This document shows, in pieces, positions 10,970 to 19,331 of a stretch of DNA of 64,000 nt (positions within the stretch are counted from its first letter, which is position 1; every line of letters begins with the position of its first letter). The stretch comes from Pseudoduganella ginsengisoli. Its GTDB lineage: Bacteria > Pseudomonadota > Gammaproteobacteria > Burkholderiales > Burkholderiaceae_D. The stretch is taken from assembly GCF_009720865.1 (NCBI RefSeq), contig NZ_WNLA01000010.1, positions 1 to 64,000 of the forward strand. Reading direction: 5' to 3'. Position numbers and translations under genes: made by a program. The notes below the pieces were generated by a model that ran no database searches, was not told where the DNA came from, and saw only the letters and a program-made list of their open reading frames with translations.

Positions 10970-13900
10970 TCAGGCCGCGTGTTGGTGGCCACTGTTGAAA
11001 ATCGCCAACAAGCGCTCTTTTTCAGCGCGGAACTCAGCCACCGCCTTTTCCTTCACATGGCCAAAGCCGCGGATTTTCTCCGGCAACTGGGCCAGCGCCA
11101 CGGCCGTGTCATAGTTGTTGGCATCGACTTTGCTCAACAGCAGGGACAGCAGTTCGCGGTATTCGCCGATCAGCGCACGCTCCATCTTGCGCTCTTCAGT
11201 GTAGCCAAAGATGTCGAGAGCGCCACCACGCAAGCCTTTCATTTTTGCCAACAGCTTGAAAGCGCTCCACATCCACGAACCGAATTCCGCCTTCACCAGG
11301 TGGCCCTTGGCATCTTTCTTCGCGAACAGCGGCGGCGCCAGATTGAATTTCAGCGAGAAGTTGCCTTCGAACTGCGATTGCAACTGCTCGACGAAACGGC
11401 CGTCCGTGTACAGGCGCGCCACTTCATATTCATCCTTGTACGCCATCAGTTTCGACAGCGATTTCGCGGCAGCCATAGCCAGCTTGTTGCCGAGGTTCAG
11501 CGACACATCCTTGGCGCGCACTTGCTGGACCAGTTCTTCGTACTGGGCGGCGTAAGCGGCATTTTGGTAGCCGGTCAGGAATTCCACGCGCTTCTTGATG
11601 ACGGTATCCAGGCTTTGCGGCATTTGCACGATGACGGCTTGCGCAGGGATCGCGGTTTTTTCCACGCGCTTCAAATCCACGGCCGCGCGGCGGCCCCACA
11701 GGAAACTCTTCTTGTTGGCTTCCACGCCGACGCCATTCAATTCAATGGCGCGCAGCAGCGACGCTTCATTCAGCGGAATGCGGCCGCGCTGCCATGCGTA
11801 ACCCAGCATGAACAGGTTGGCGGCAATCGAGTCGCCCATCAGCGCGGTGGCCAGCTTGGTGGCGTCGATGAAGTCGGCGGCGGCCGTGTTGCTGTTGTCT
11901 TGCGGCGCACCGACGGATTCGCGGATCAGTGCTTTGACTTCCTGCACCGGGTATTCCCAGTCGCGCTGCTGTGCGAACGTGCCTGGCGGCTGTTCGTGCA
12001 GGTTGACGACGGCCAGCGTGCGGCCCGGACGCATTTTCGATACCGCGTCGGCAGCGCCGGCCGTCAGCATGTCGCAACCGAGGATCAAGTCGGCTTCGCC
12101 GGTGGCGATACGCTGTGCGCGCAAATGCGCCGGCGAACGGGCGATCTTCACGTGCGACGTGACGGAACCATTCTTTTGCGACATGCCCGTCATGTCCAGC
12201 ACGGACGCGCCTTTGCCTTCCAGGTGCGCAGCCATGCCCATCAGCGCGCCCACGGTGATGACACCGGTGCCGCCGATACCATTGATCAGGATGTTGTACG
12301 GGTGTTCGCAGTCCGGCAGCACAGGCTGCGGCAGCGGCGCCCAGCCGTCATCCGTCTTGGAAACGCCCGTCTTGGATTTTTTCAGGGTGCCGCCTTCCAC
12401 CGACACGAACGATGGGCAGAAGCCTTTGACGCATGAATAATCCTTGTTGCACGACGACTGGTCGATCGTGCGCTTGCGGCCGAATTCCGTTTCTTTCGGC
12501 AGAATCGATACGCAGTTCGACTGGATGCCGCAATCGCCGCAGCCTTCGCACACGGCTTCATTGATGACCATGCGCTTGTTCGGGTCAGGGAATTCGCCTT
12601 TTTTGCGGCGGCGGCGTTTCTCGGCAGCGCAAGTCTGGTCATAAATGATGACGGTGGCGCCGGGCAGTTCGCGCAATTCGCGCTGTACGGCATCCATTTC
12701 CTTGCGGTCGTGCAGCGACACGATGGCCGGCAGGCTGGAACGGTCTGTATAGCGCGACAAATCTTCCGTCACCAGCGCAATGCGCTTGACGCCTTCGGCC
12801 GCCATTTGCTGCGCAATCATCGGCACGGACACGGTGCCGTCGACCGGCTGGCCGCCCGTCATCGCGACCGCATCGTTGTACAGGATCTTATACGTGATGT
12901 TGACCTTGGCTGCCACGGCAGCGCGGATTGCCAGGTAGCCCGAGTGGAAGTACGTGCCGTCGCCCAGGTTCTGGAATACGTGCGGCACTTTCGAGAACGC
13001 CGCCTGGCCGATCCACGGCGCGCCTTCGCCGCCCATGTGCGTGGTCAGCTTGTTGTATTCAGGGTAGATCGACGTGGCCATCACGTGGCAGCCGATACCG
13101 GCCAGTGCAAACGAACCGTCCGGCACTTTGGTCGACGTATTGTGCGGGCAGCCGGAGCAATAGAACGCAGGACGGAATGGCGTGTTGATGGCCTTTTTCA
13201 GCACGGCGTCTTTTGCGTCGAGGAAGGTCAGGCGCGCCTTGATCTCATCCTGGATGTGCGTGTCCGTGATGTACTGTTTGATGCGGGATGCAATCACGCG
13301 CGCCACTTGCGACACGGAGAAGTCAGCCTTTGGCGGCAACAGCCATTCGCCGCGCGGCGCCACCCATTCGCCCTTGTCGTCGAACTTGCCGACCACGCGG
13401 GGGCGCACGTCTTCGCGCCAGTTGTACAGCTGTTCTTTCAACTGGTATTCGACGAACTGGCGCTTTTCTTCGACCACGAGGATTTCGTCCAGCCCTTGCG
13501 CGAATTCACGCACGGAATCCGGTTCCAGCGGCCATGGCATGGCGACCTTGAACAGGCGCAGGCCGACTTTCGCGGCCATCTCTTCATCGATGCCCAGTTC
13601 TTCCAGCGCTTCCAGCACGTCCAGGTACGACTTGCCGGACGCGATGATGCCCAGTTTCGCCTCCTTGGAATCAATGGTGGTGTGATTCAGCTTGTTTTCA
13701 CGGGCATAGGCCAGCGCTGCATAGATCTTGTAATCCTGCATCAGCGCTTCCTGGTTGCGCGCCTGCTGGCCCAGCGGGATCGCGGACAGGCGGGCATTGA
13801 GGCCGCCTTCCGGCATGTGGAAGTCTTTCGGGATTTTCACTTCGACGCGGAACGGGTTCGCATCGACCGAGGCCGACGATTCCACCGTGTCCGCCAGCGC

Positions 13901-14533
13901 CTTGAACGCCACGGCGCAGCCGGAGAAACGCGACATGGCCCAGCCGTGCACGCCCAGGTCCAGGTATTCCTGCACATTGCATGGGTACAGCACGGGGATC
14001 ATGCAAGCGGAGAAGATGTGGTCCGACTGGTGCGGCAGGGTCGACGAATACGCGCCGTGGTCATCACCGGCCACCAGCAGCACGCCGCCATGTTTCGACG
14101 TGCCGGCATGGTTCATGTGCTTGAAGACGTCGCCGCAGCGGTCCACGCCCGGGCCTTTGCCGTACCACATGGCGAACACACCGTCATACTTGGCCGGGCC
14201 GATCAAGTCCACTTGCTGCGAACCCCATACCGCCGTTGCCGCCAGGTCTTCGTTGACGCCAGGGACAAATTGCACGTTGTGCGCTTCCAGGTGCTTCTTG
14301 GCTTTCCACAGCGTCTCATCGAGGCCGCCCAGCGGCGAGCCGCGGTAGCCGGAAATAAAACCGCCGGTGTTCAAGCCGTTCGCGTGGTCGCGCACTTGCT
14401 GCATCATCGGCAGGCGCACCAGCGCCTGGATGCCGGACAGGAAAATGTTTCCGGAAGTGGCCGTGTATTTGTCGTCGAGGGTGACGGAAGTAAGGCGGTC
14501 GGCAATTGCCGCAGGTGCCGTGGTATCGGCCAT
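10970..14533 (-). CDS. indolepyruvate ferredoxin oxidoreductase, single-chain fused form
   Basis: Large thiamine-diphosphate, iron-sulfur 2-oxoacid oxidoreductase of 1187 residues that oxidatively decarboxylates arylpyruvates such as indolepyruvate to the acyl-CoA. Order: alpha-type domain (GFISGYRGSPLGGLD near residue 58), TPP-binding domain (GIGCHVMATSIYPEYN, MGGEGAPWIGQ), a cysteine cluster VCEGCGDCGIQSNC for iron-sulfur binding, then the gamma-type domain (NGIGGTGVITVGALMG and TGMSQKNGSVTSHV) and a C-terminal extension. Length matches the fused family typical of proteobacteria. It stands between icmF and a LysR gene, all on the same strand, suggesting amino-acid degradation. Confidence 0.92.
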   Translation of the reverse strand: MADTTAPAAIADRLTSVTLDDKYTATSGNIFLSGIQALVRLPMMQQVRDHANGLNTGGFISGYRGSPLGGLDETLWKAKKHLEAHNVQFVPGVNEDLAATAVWGSQQVDLIGPAKYDGVFAMWYGKGPGVDRCGDVFKHMNHAGTSKHGGVLLVAGDDHGAYSSTLPHQSDHIFSACMIPVLYPCNVQEYLDLGVHGWAMSRFSGCAVAFKALADTVESSASVDANPFRVEVKIPKDFHMPEGGLNARLSAIPLGQQARNQEALMQDYKIYAALAYARENKLNHTTIDSKEAKLGIIASGKSYLDVLEALEELGIDEEMAAKVGLRLFKVAMPWPLEPDSVREFAQGLDEILVVEEKRQFVEYQLKEQLYNWREDVRPRVVGKFDDKGEWVAPRGEWLLPPKADFSVSQVARVIASRIKQYITDTHIQDEIKARLTFLDAKDAVLKKAINTPFRPAFYCSGCPHNTSTKVPDGSFALAGIGCHVMATSIYPEYNKLTTHMGGEGAPWIGQAAFSKVPHVFQNLGDGTYFHSGYLAIRAAVAAKVNITYKILYNDAVAMTGGQPVDGTVSVPMIAQQMAAEGVKRIALVTEDLSRYTDRSSLPAIVSLHDRKEMDAVQRELRELPGATVIIYDQTCAAEKRRRRKKGEFPDPNKRMVINEAVCEGCGDCGIQSNCVSILPKETEFGRKRTIDQSSCNKDYSCVKGFCPSFVSVEGGTLKKSKTGVSKTDDGWAPLPQPVLPDCEHPYNILINGIGGTGVITVGALMGMAAHLEGKGASVLDMTGMSQKNGSVTSHVKIARSPAHLRAQRIATGEADLILGCDMLTAGAADAVSKMRPGRTLAVVNLHEQPPGTFAQQRDWEYPVQEVKALIRESVGAPQDNSNTAAADFIDATKLATALMGDSIAANLFMLGYAWQRGRIPLNEASLLRAIELNGVGVEANKKSFLWGRRAAVDLKRVEKTAIPAQAVIVQMPQSLDTVIKKRVEFLTGYQNAAYAAQYEELVQQVRAKDVSLNLGNKLAMAAAKSLSKLMAYKDEYEVARLYTDGRFVEQLQSQFEGNFSLKFNLAPPLFAKKDAKGHLVKAEFGSWMWSAFKLLAKMKGLRGGALDIFGYTEERKMERALIGEYRELLSLLLSKVDANNYDTAVALAQLPEKIRGFGHVKEKAVAEFRAEKERLLAIFNSGHQHAA

Positions 14534-14695
14534 GGTGATGTCTCCAAAAGGGTATTCGGGATCGCCGCCAATCGTCGCGGTGCGCCGGGTAAGCGCGGGC
14601 GGGACAGGCGTTTTGCCGCGGGTGTGCGGCGGTAATACGTCATGCTTACGGATAGTTTAGGTCTAAAAAATCCGTTTAGCGTGCCAGTTTAAATG

Positions 14696-14711
14696 GCAAG
14701 TTAACGTATAC
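14696..14711. promoter_or_regulatory. weaker ACGTTAACGT-like site upstream of the oxidoreductase gene
   Basis: AAGTTAACGT differs by one base from the ten-base core of the palindrome before icmF, but the flanks match poorly. It lies about 165 bp before the start codon at 14533. If real, both genes would share one regulator. Confidence 0.25.
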
Positions 14712-14747
14712 GGAAATACCGTTTCTGGATGGGGGTATAAGTAAAAG

Positions 14748-15695
14748 TTATGGCCCGGCGCCAGAATCCAGCAGCCGCGCGCCCAGCCAGTAGCCGCTGC
14801 GGCACAGGTCGGCTGCAACCTGGCAAATCAAGCGGCTGACGGCAGCGGCGGCATTGGTCAGCGGGATATTTTTCGAGCCGCACAGCACCACGGTACGGGA
14901 AATGGACGGGCTGTGGATGGGCAGGGCGCGCATGGCGCCGTGTTCGACTTCGGCCAGTACCGGGGCGACCGGCAAGATGGTCGCGCCCATCCCCGCCAGG
15001 ATCGCGGATTTCAAAATCGCAATGGAATTGATTTCAATCACGTTCGACGTCGCCAGCCCGGCGCCGCGCGCCACCGCCTCAATGCGGGGACGCACGCCGT
15101 GCTGCATGCCGGGCAAGATCAGCTGGGTGGACAGCGCATCGGATAGCGTAATGCCGTTGCCGTCATCGGGCGGGGCCATGTCGGCACGGCAGAGATAGCG
15201 CAACTCTTCTTCCGCCAGCGGCGTACAGACGAACGGCGACAATTGCCCGTCATCGAACAGCACGGCCAGATTGACCCGGCCCGATTTCAACTGTTCCGCC
15301 AGGTTGCCGGTCAATTCTTCCGTCAATTGCAATGTGATTTCCGGGAATTGTTCGCGGGTCGCCGTCAGCAGCGGCAGCGCCAGCGCACCGGAAATACTGT
15401 GCGGCAAACCAACAGTCACGCTGCCGGATGGCCGCGTGGCCGATTGCGTCACGGCGGAACGGGCATCCGCTACTTGTTTGAGGATGGCCAGCGCATGCTC
15501 ATAAAATACTTTGCCCGCATCCGTGCTGAGCACGCCCTGAGCCGAACGGTGCAGCAGTTGCGCCCCCAGTTCTTCTTCCAGTTGGCGCAATTGCTGCGTC
15601 AGTGCGGGTTGCGCCACGTGCAGCATGGCTGCCGCGCGCGACAGCGATCCATGGTCAACAATGGCAACAAAATAGCGGAGCTGGCGTAATTCCAT
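14748..15695 (-). CDS. LysR-family regulator, Nac/CynR-like
   Basis: Transcription regulator of 315 residues. The winged helix-turn-helix occupies about residues 1-60 (MELRQLRYFVAIVDHGSLSR then AAAMLHVAQPALTQQLRQL), followed by the LysR substrate-binding domain with the segment SGSVTVGLPHSISGALALPL. The overall pattern resembles the nitrogen-assimilation-control or cyn-type branch. It is encoded on the same strand as, and 214 bp upstream of, the indolepyruvate oxidoreductase gene, so control of that gene is plausible but not shown. The C-terminal tail (YWLGARLLDSGAGP) seems extra. Confidence 0.85.
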   Translation of the reverse strand: MELRQLRYFVAIVDHGSLSRAAAMLHVAQPALTQQLRQLEEELGAQLLHRSAQGVLSTDAGKVFYEHALAILKQVADARSAVTQSATRPSGSVTVGLPHSISGALALPLLTATREQFPEITLQLTEELTGNLAEQLKSGRVNLAVLFDDGQLSPFVCTPLAEEELRYLCRADMAPPDDGNGITLSDALSTQLILPGMQHGVRPRIEAVARGAGLATSNVIEINSIAILKSAILAGMGATILPVAPVLAEVEHGAMRALPIHSPSISRTVVLCGSKNIPLTNAAAAVSRLICQVAADLCRSGYWLGARLLDSGAGP

Positions 15696-15802
15696 GTAAA
15701 GTGTGTTGTGTGCAAGACATAGGAATGAATCCTACGGGAAACAATTTGTTATACTGATTCTAACTTGTTTTACAGCCCACACCGCCCGCAGCAGAGTTCC
15801 CT

Positions 15803-17023
15803 ATGCTCAAGAAAGTCGATTCGTCCCAGCTGAAAGTGGGCATGTTCATCCACGATCTCAGTTGTGACTGGATGTCACATCCATTCATGCGCAACCGCTT
15901 CCTGCTCAGCAGTGAAGATGAAATCCGCAAGATAGTCCAGGCCGGCATCCATGATGTCGTTATCGACAGTTCCAAGGGATTGGATGTGCAGGATGCGCCC
16001 ACGTTGCAGGAAGCGCAGGAAGCCACCGAGCAGGAATTGCTGGAACTGGCCACCAAGCCTGTGACCGTGATGCGCGTATCGCTGGGCGAGGAATTGTCGC
16101 GTGCGGCGCAAGTGCGGCACCAGGCGTCGTCGCTGGTGCGCACCGTAATGGCGGACGCCCGACTGGGCAAAGCCATTGAAATCGGCCAGGTGCAGCCCGT
16201 GGTGCAAAACATCACGGAATCGATTTTGCGCAATCCCGGCGCGCTGGTGGGGTTGCTGCGCATCAAGAACAAGGATGACTACACGTTCCTGCACTCCGTC
16301 AGCGTCTGTGCCTTGCTGGTCGCGTTCTGCAATTCGCGGGGCATGGCGCCGGAAGTCACGCGCCAGGCGGGCCTGGGCGGCTTGCTGCACGATACGGGCA
16401 AGGCGCTGGTGCCGGACGAAGTGTTGAACAAGCCGGCCGCGCTGACGGATGCGGAATTTGCCGTGATCCGCAAGCACCCGGAAGATGGCTACAACATCCT
16501 CAAGCAATCGCCGGAAGTCAACGATATTGCGCTCGATATCACCTTGCACCACCATGAGCGGTGCGACGGCAGCGGCTACCCGCACAAGCTCAACGGCAGC
16601 CAGATCAGCGAATTGGCGCAAATGGCGGCCATTGTCGACGTGTATGACGCGATCACGGCAGACCGCTGCTACCACAAGGGCATGTCGGCGGCGGCAGCGC
16701 TGCGCAAGATTTACGAGTGGAGCAAATTCCACTTCAACCCGGTCTATGCGCAGGAATTCATGCGCTGCGTGGGTATTTATCCCGTCGGCACGCTGGTGCT
16801 GCTGGAATCCGGACGGCTGGGCGTGGTGGTGGAACCGCACGAAACCAATTTGCTGGCTCCGAAGGTCAATGTGTTCTTCCACACCAAGAAAAACGTCTAC
16901 ATCAAGCCGGAAACCCTGGATTTGTCGAAAGGGCTGGGCTTTGGCGGCGGCGACAAGATCGTCGGCCACGAATCGGCTGCCAAGTGGAATGTGGACCCGA
17001 TGCGGTTCCTGACGCTGGCCTGA
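15803..17023 (+). CDS. HD-GYP c-di-GMP phosphodiesterase with DUF3391 domain
   Basis: Cytosolic phosphodiesterase of 406 residues expected to break down cyclic di-GMP. The N-terminus (KKVDSSQLKVGMFIHDL, residues 3-19) is the DUF3391 module typical of this subgroup. The catalytic HD-GYP domain follows, with LLHDTGKALVPDEVLNKP near residue 195, the H...H metal ligands and HHERCDGSGYP near 250. All metal-binding positions that I can check are present, so it should be active. It has no membrane helix. It converges with a diguanylate cyclase and lies beside the tad pilus genes, so it may help set pilus or surface-attachment behaviour. Confidence 0.92.
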   Translation: MLKKVDSSQLKVGMFIHDLSCDWMSHPFMRNRFLLSSEDEIRKIVQAGIHDVVIDSSKGLDVQDAPTLQEAQEATEQELLELATKPVTVMRVSLGEELSRAAQVRHQASSLVRTVMADARLGKAIEIGQVQPVVQNITESILRNPGALVGLLRIKNKDDYTFLHSVSVCALLVAFCNSRGMAPEVTRQAGLGGLLHDTGKALVPDEVLNKPAALTDAEFAVIRKHPEDGYNILKQSPEVNDIALDITLHHHERCDGSGYPHKLNGSQISELAQMAAIVDVYDAITADRCYHKGMSAAAALRKIYEWSKFHFNPVYAQEFMRCVGIYPVGTLVLLESGRLGVVVEPHETNLLAPKVNVFFHTKKNVYIKPETLDLSKGLGFGGGDKIVGHESAAKWNVDPMRFLTLA

Positions 17024-17035
17024 GCCGCCAGCGTT

Positions 17036-18076
17036 TTAAAAGAATTCTGCCTCGTCGTTCGAGGCGATTGCCTGCAGCAAGCCGCCGCTGACCAGTTCAT
17101 CGTAGTGGCAAATCATGTTGCGGCCATGGCTTTTCGCGTAATACAGCGCCTGGTCCGCGTGGCCGAGGATGATCACGGGCGCTTCATACGCACTGATGCT
17201 GACGTAGCCGATCGATACCGTGACTTTGCCCACTTGCGGGAATTCATGCGCTTCCACATTCATGCGGAAGCGGTCGATGATGCGGCGGGCATTTTCCTGC
17301 GTGGTCGAACGCAGCAGCACGACGAATTCTTCACCGCCAAAGCGGAACACGCGGTCTTGCGCGCGGAACGATGATTGCAGCAAGTTCGCAATCAGGATCA
17401 GCACTTCGTCGCCATACAGGTGGCCGAACTTATCGTTGACGTGCTTGAAGTGATCGACGTCCACCACGGCCAGCCACTGCTTTTCCTGGTCCGAGTGCTG
17501 GCGCCGTTCTTCATCGCCGGGCAGCAGGGTCAGTGCATCCTGCTCCGCGCTGCTGGCAGCGAGCATCTTGGCCAGCTGGTCATCAAAGGTTTTACGGTTC
17601 AGCAAGCCCGTCAGTGAATCCCGCTCGCTGTAATCCAGCAAGTTCTGGAAATTGCGGTATACGCTGACGATCCCGCCCACAATGTGGATGGTTTCCGGCG
17701 TGTATGGCGTGGGATTGATAATTTCCAGGCAAGTATTGCATTTGTCGCCCATCCAGATCGGCAGCCACAGCGTGTGGTTGCCTTCCGCATCAACTTGCTC
17801 GGCAGACGATTCGTGGTGGCTGATGCAGGCGGCCAATGCCGGGATGCTGGTTAGCGGGTCGCCCGGGTCTTGCTGTTCTTCCATGCGGGCGGTTTTGCCG
17901 GCGCTGATGATGGCGCGTGAACGGACAAACATCTGGCCTTTGACGACGGTGACCGACAGCACGCGCGTTTGCTGCGCGTTGGCAAGTTCTTGCACTGCGG
18001 AAATTACCGAAATGTCAAGCATGGTGTGGTCGCGGTGGCCAGTCATGTCCACCATGTGTTTCAGTAGGGAATCCAT
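17036..18076 (-). CDS. diguanylate cyclase (GGDEF) with N-terminal GAF-like sensor
   Basis: Protein of 346 residues that should make c-di-GMP. The C-terminal half is a GGDEF domain: DVDHFKHVNDKFGHLYGDEVL then FRFGGEEFVVLLRS. The inhibitory RxxD site (RAQD) lies five residues before GGEEF, so product inhibition is likely. The N-terminal half (about residues 1-160) has no membrane helix and resembles a GAF-type sensor domain. The ATG at 18076 was chosen because the longer alternative adds only an unlikely basic stretch. It is transcribed towards the HD-GYP gene with 12 bp between stops, giving an opposed synthase/hydrolase pair. Confidence 0.88.
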   Translation of the reverse strand: MDSLLKHMVDMTGHRDHTMLDISVISAVQELANAQQTRVLSVTVVKGQMFVRSRAIISAGKTARMEEQQDPGDPLTSIPALAACISHHESSAEQVDAEGNHTLWLPIWMGDKCNTCLEIINPTPYTPETIHIVGGIVSVYRNFQNLLDYSERDSLTGLLNRKTFDDQLAKMLAASSAEQDALTLLPGDEERRQHSDQEKQWLAVVDVDHFKHVNDKFGHLYGDEVLILIANLLQSSFRAQDRVFRFGGEEFVVLLRSTTQENARRIIDRFRMNVEAHEFPQVGKVTVSIGYVSISAYEAPVIILGHADQALYYAKSHGRNMICHYDELVSGGLLQAIASNDEAEFF

Positions 18077-18473
18077 CGTCGTTCTCTGATCACACACCCA
18101 TAGCCTCAAGCATCATACCGAGAGCCCATCATAGCGAGTTTTACTGCAGCTGCAAGGCTCACAGTGCTTAAAAGCATGAGGCCTTTCCGAAAGACAGCTA
18201 AGTAGAATAATACCTTTTTGTCTTATAAGCAATTAAAGCTTACGAATATCTGCCAAAACGCCACGATTCTACGCCGTAGGGTTCAGCCTGAGCGCCCGTC
18301 TGTGGAAAAAACGCGGCATTGGCTGCGTCACCGCTAAGCAAAAAAATTCCATGTGGAAAAGTTGTGCGTCGTCAACGACGCATGAATGGCCGTGCCTATA
18401 GTGGTCTCAATGGCGGCGGCATGGCTGCAGACAGGTCCCGCCAGGTCTTGTTAACTCTTTTTAGGAGCACATC
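18077..18473. other. 397-bp intergenic region upstream of the tad locus
   Basis: No credible gene is present. It carries the divergent promoters for the GGDEF gene and the flp pilin gene, several A/T-rich tracts, the 18-bp palindrome described separately, a TATAGT box at 18397-18402, and an AGGAG ribosome site before flp. Confidence 0.7.
18365..18382. promoter_or_regulatory. 18-bp palindrome upstream of flp
   Basis: TGCGTCGT-CA-ACGACGCA is a perfect 8-bp inverted repeat with a two-base centre. It ends 14 bp before a TATAGT box, so it covers the -35 region of a likely flp promoter and could bind a regulator of the pilus operon. The protein that binds it is unknown. Confidence 0.5.
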
Positions 18474-18656
18474 ATGGACTCACTGTTTGCAGCCGTCCGC
18501 AACTTTGCCCGGGACGAGGGCGGTATCACTGCCATTGAATATGGCTTGATTGCCGCCGTCATCGTCGTCGCCATCACCACTGGTTTCACGTCCGTCAGCG
18601 CGGGCCTGGACCACATCTTTACGGACATCAAGACCAAATTGGGCGTCACCAGTTAG
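18474..18656 (+). CDS. flp: Flp-family type IVb pilin
   Basis: Major pilin precursor of 60 residues for the tad pilus. The leader MDSLFAAVRNFARDEGG ends in a prepilin-peptidase site before ITAIEYGLIAAVIVVAITTG, in which Glu+5 and the EY pair of Flp pilins are conserved. Processing by CpaA, encoded immediately downstream, is expected; the mature protein would be about 43 residues and hydrophobic. AGGAG precedes the ATG. It heads the tad operon and is the most highly translated product of such loci as a rule. Confidence 0.93.
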   Translation: MDSLFAAVRNFARDEGGITAIEYGLIAAVIVVAITTGFTSVSAGLDHIFTDIKTKLGVTS

Positions 18657-18705
18657 TGACCCGCAGCGCGCCGGCGCAGTCTGGCCGGCGCGCCTGGATT
18701 CCGCC

Positions 18706-19242
18706 ATGCTGAATGTCTTTGAATTTGCGCTGCTGTGGCTGGTCATGCAAGCCGCAGTCACGGATCTTGCTGTGCGCAAGGTCCCCAACGTGCTGGTGCT
18801 CAGTGGCGTATTGCTGGCGCTGGTGCTGCATTGCCGGCTGGGGCCGGACGGCGCGTGGCTGTCTGCGTGGCTGGGCGGCTTGGCGGCAGGATTTTTCCTG
18901 TTCCTGCCCATGTACGTGGGCGGGGGCATGGCCGCAGGCGACGTCAAGCTGATGGCCATGGTGGGCGCGTTTGCCGGGCCATCGCTGGCATGCGATATCG
19001 CCATGGCCAGCATCCTGGCGGGCGGCGTGCTGGGCCTGGTGCTGATTGCCGCCAGCGGACGGGGGCGCCAGTGTTTTGCCAACGTCAAGCTGTTGCTGGC
19101 GGCGCTGATGGCGCGCCTGTCCGGGGTACGGGTGCCATTGCCTGTACTGTCCGGCGGCGCTTCGGTAGGCGGCATGCCGTACGGCGTGGCGGTGGCCATT
19201 GGTACGGCCGCCACACTGTGGTCGCACCACGGCATGCCGTGA
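18706..19242 (+). CDS. cpaA: CpaA/TadV prepilin peptidase
   Basis: Aspartic-type inner-membrane peptidase of 178 residues that should cleave the Flp leader. It has about six hydrophobic segments. The two catalytic aspartates of the GxGD family are seen: VTDLAVRKVPN near residue 20 and MAAGDVKLMAMVG near residue 79. It lacks the methylase domain of larger PilD-type enzymes, as expected for tad loci. The ATG at 18706 is the first in this frame that leads straight into a membrane helix; it begins 49 bp after flp. Role and location agree with the pilus operon. Confidence 0.9.
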   Translation: MLNVFEFALLWLVMQAAVTDLAVRKVPNVLVLSGVLLALVLHCRLGPDGAWLSAWLGGLAAGFFLFLPMYVGGGMAAGDVKLMAMVGAFAGPSLACDIAMASILAGGVLGLVLIAASGRGRQCFANVKLLLAALMARLSGVRVPLPVLSGGASVGGMPYGVAVAIGTAATLWSHHGMP

Positions 19243-19331
19243 AACGGCCTTGCCGCTAATCAATGTCCATCAGGAAAGCCGCGGCTAGACTCGCTTTTCC
19301 TACAGATCTGCTCGCTTGAAGGAGGACCGTC

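Noticed and set aside
12710..14635. 641-codon open frame opposite the indolepyruvate oxidoreductase gene
   Set aside because: Antisense to a certain gene; composition typical of GC-rich mirror frames.
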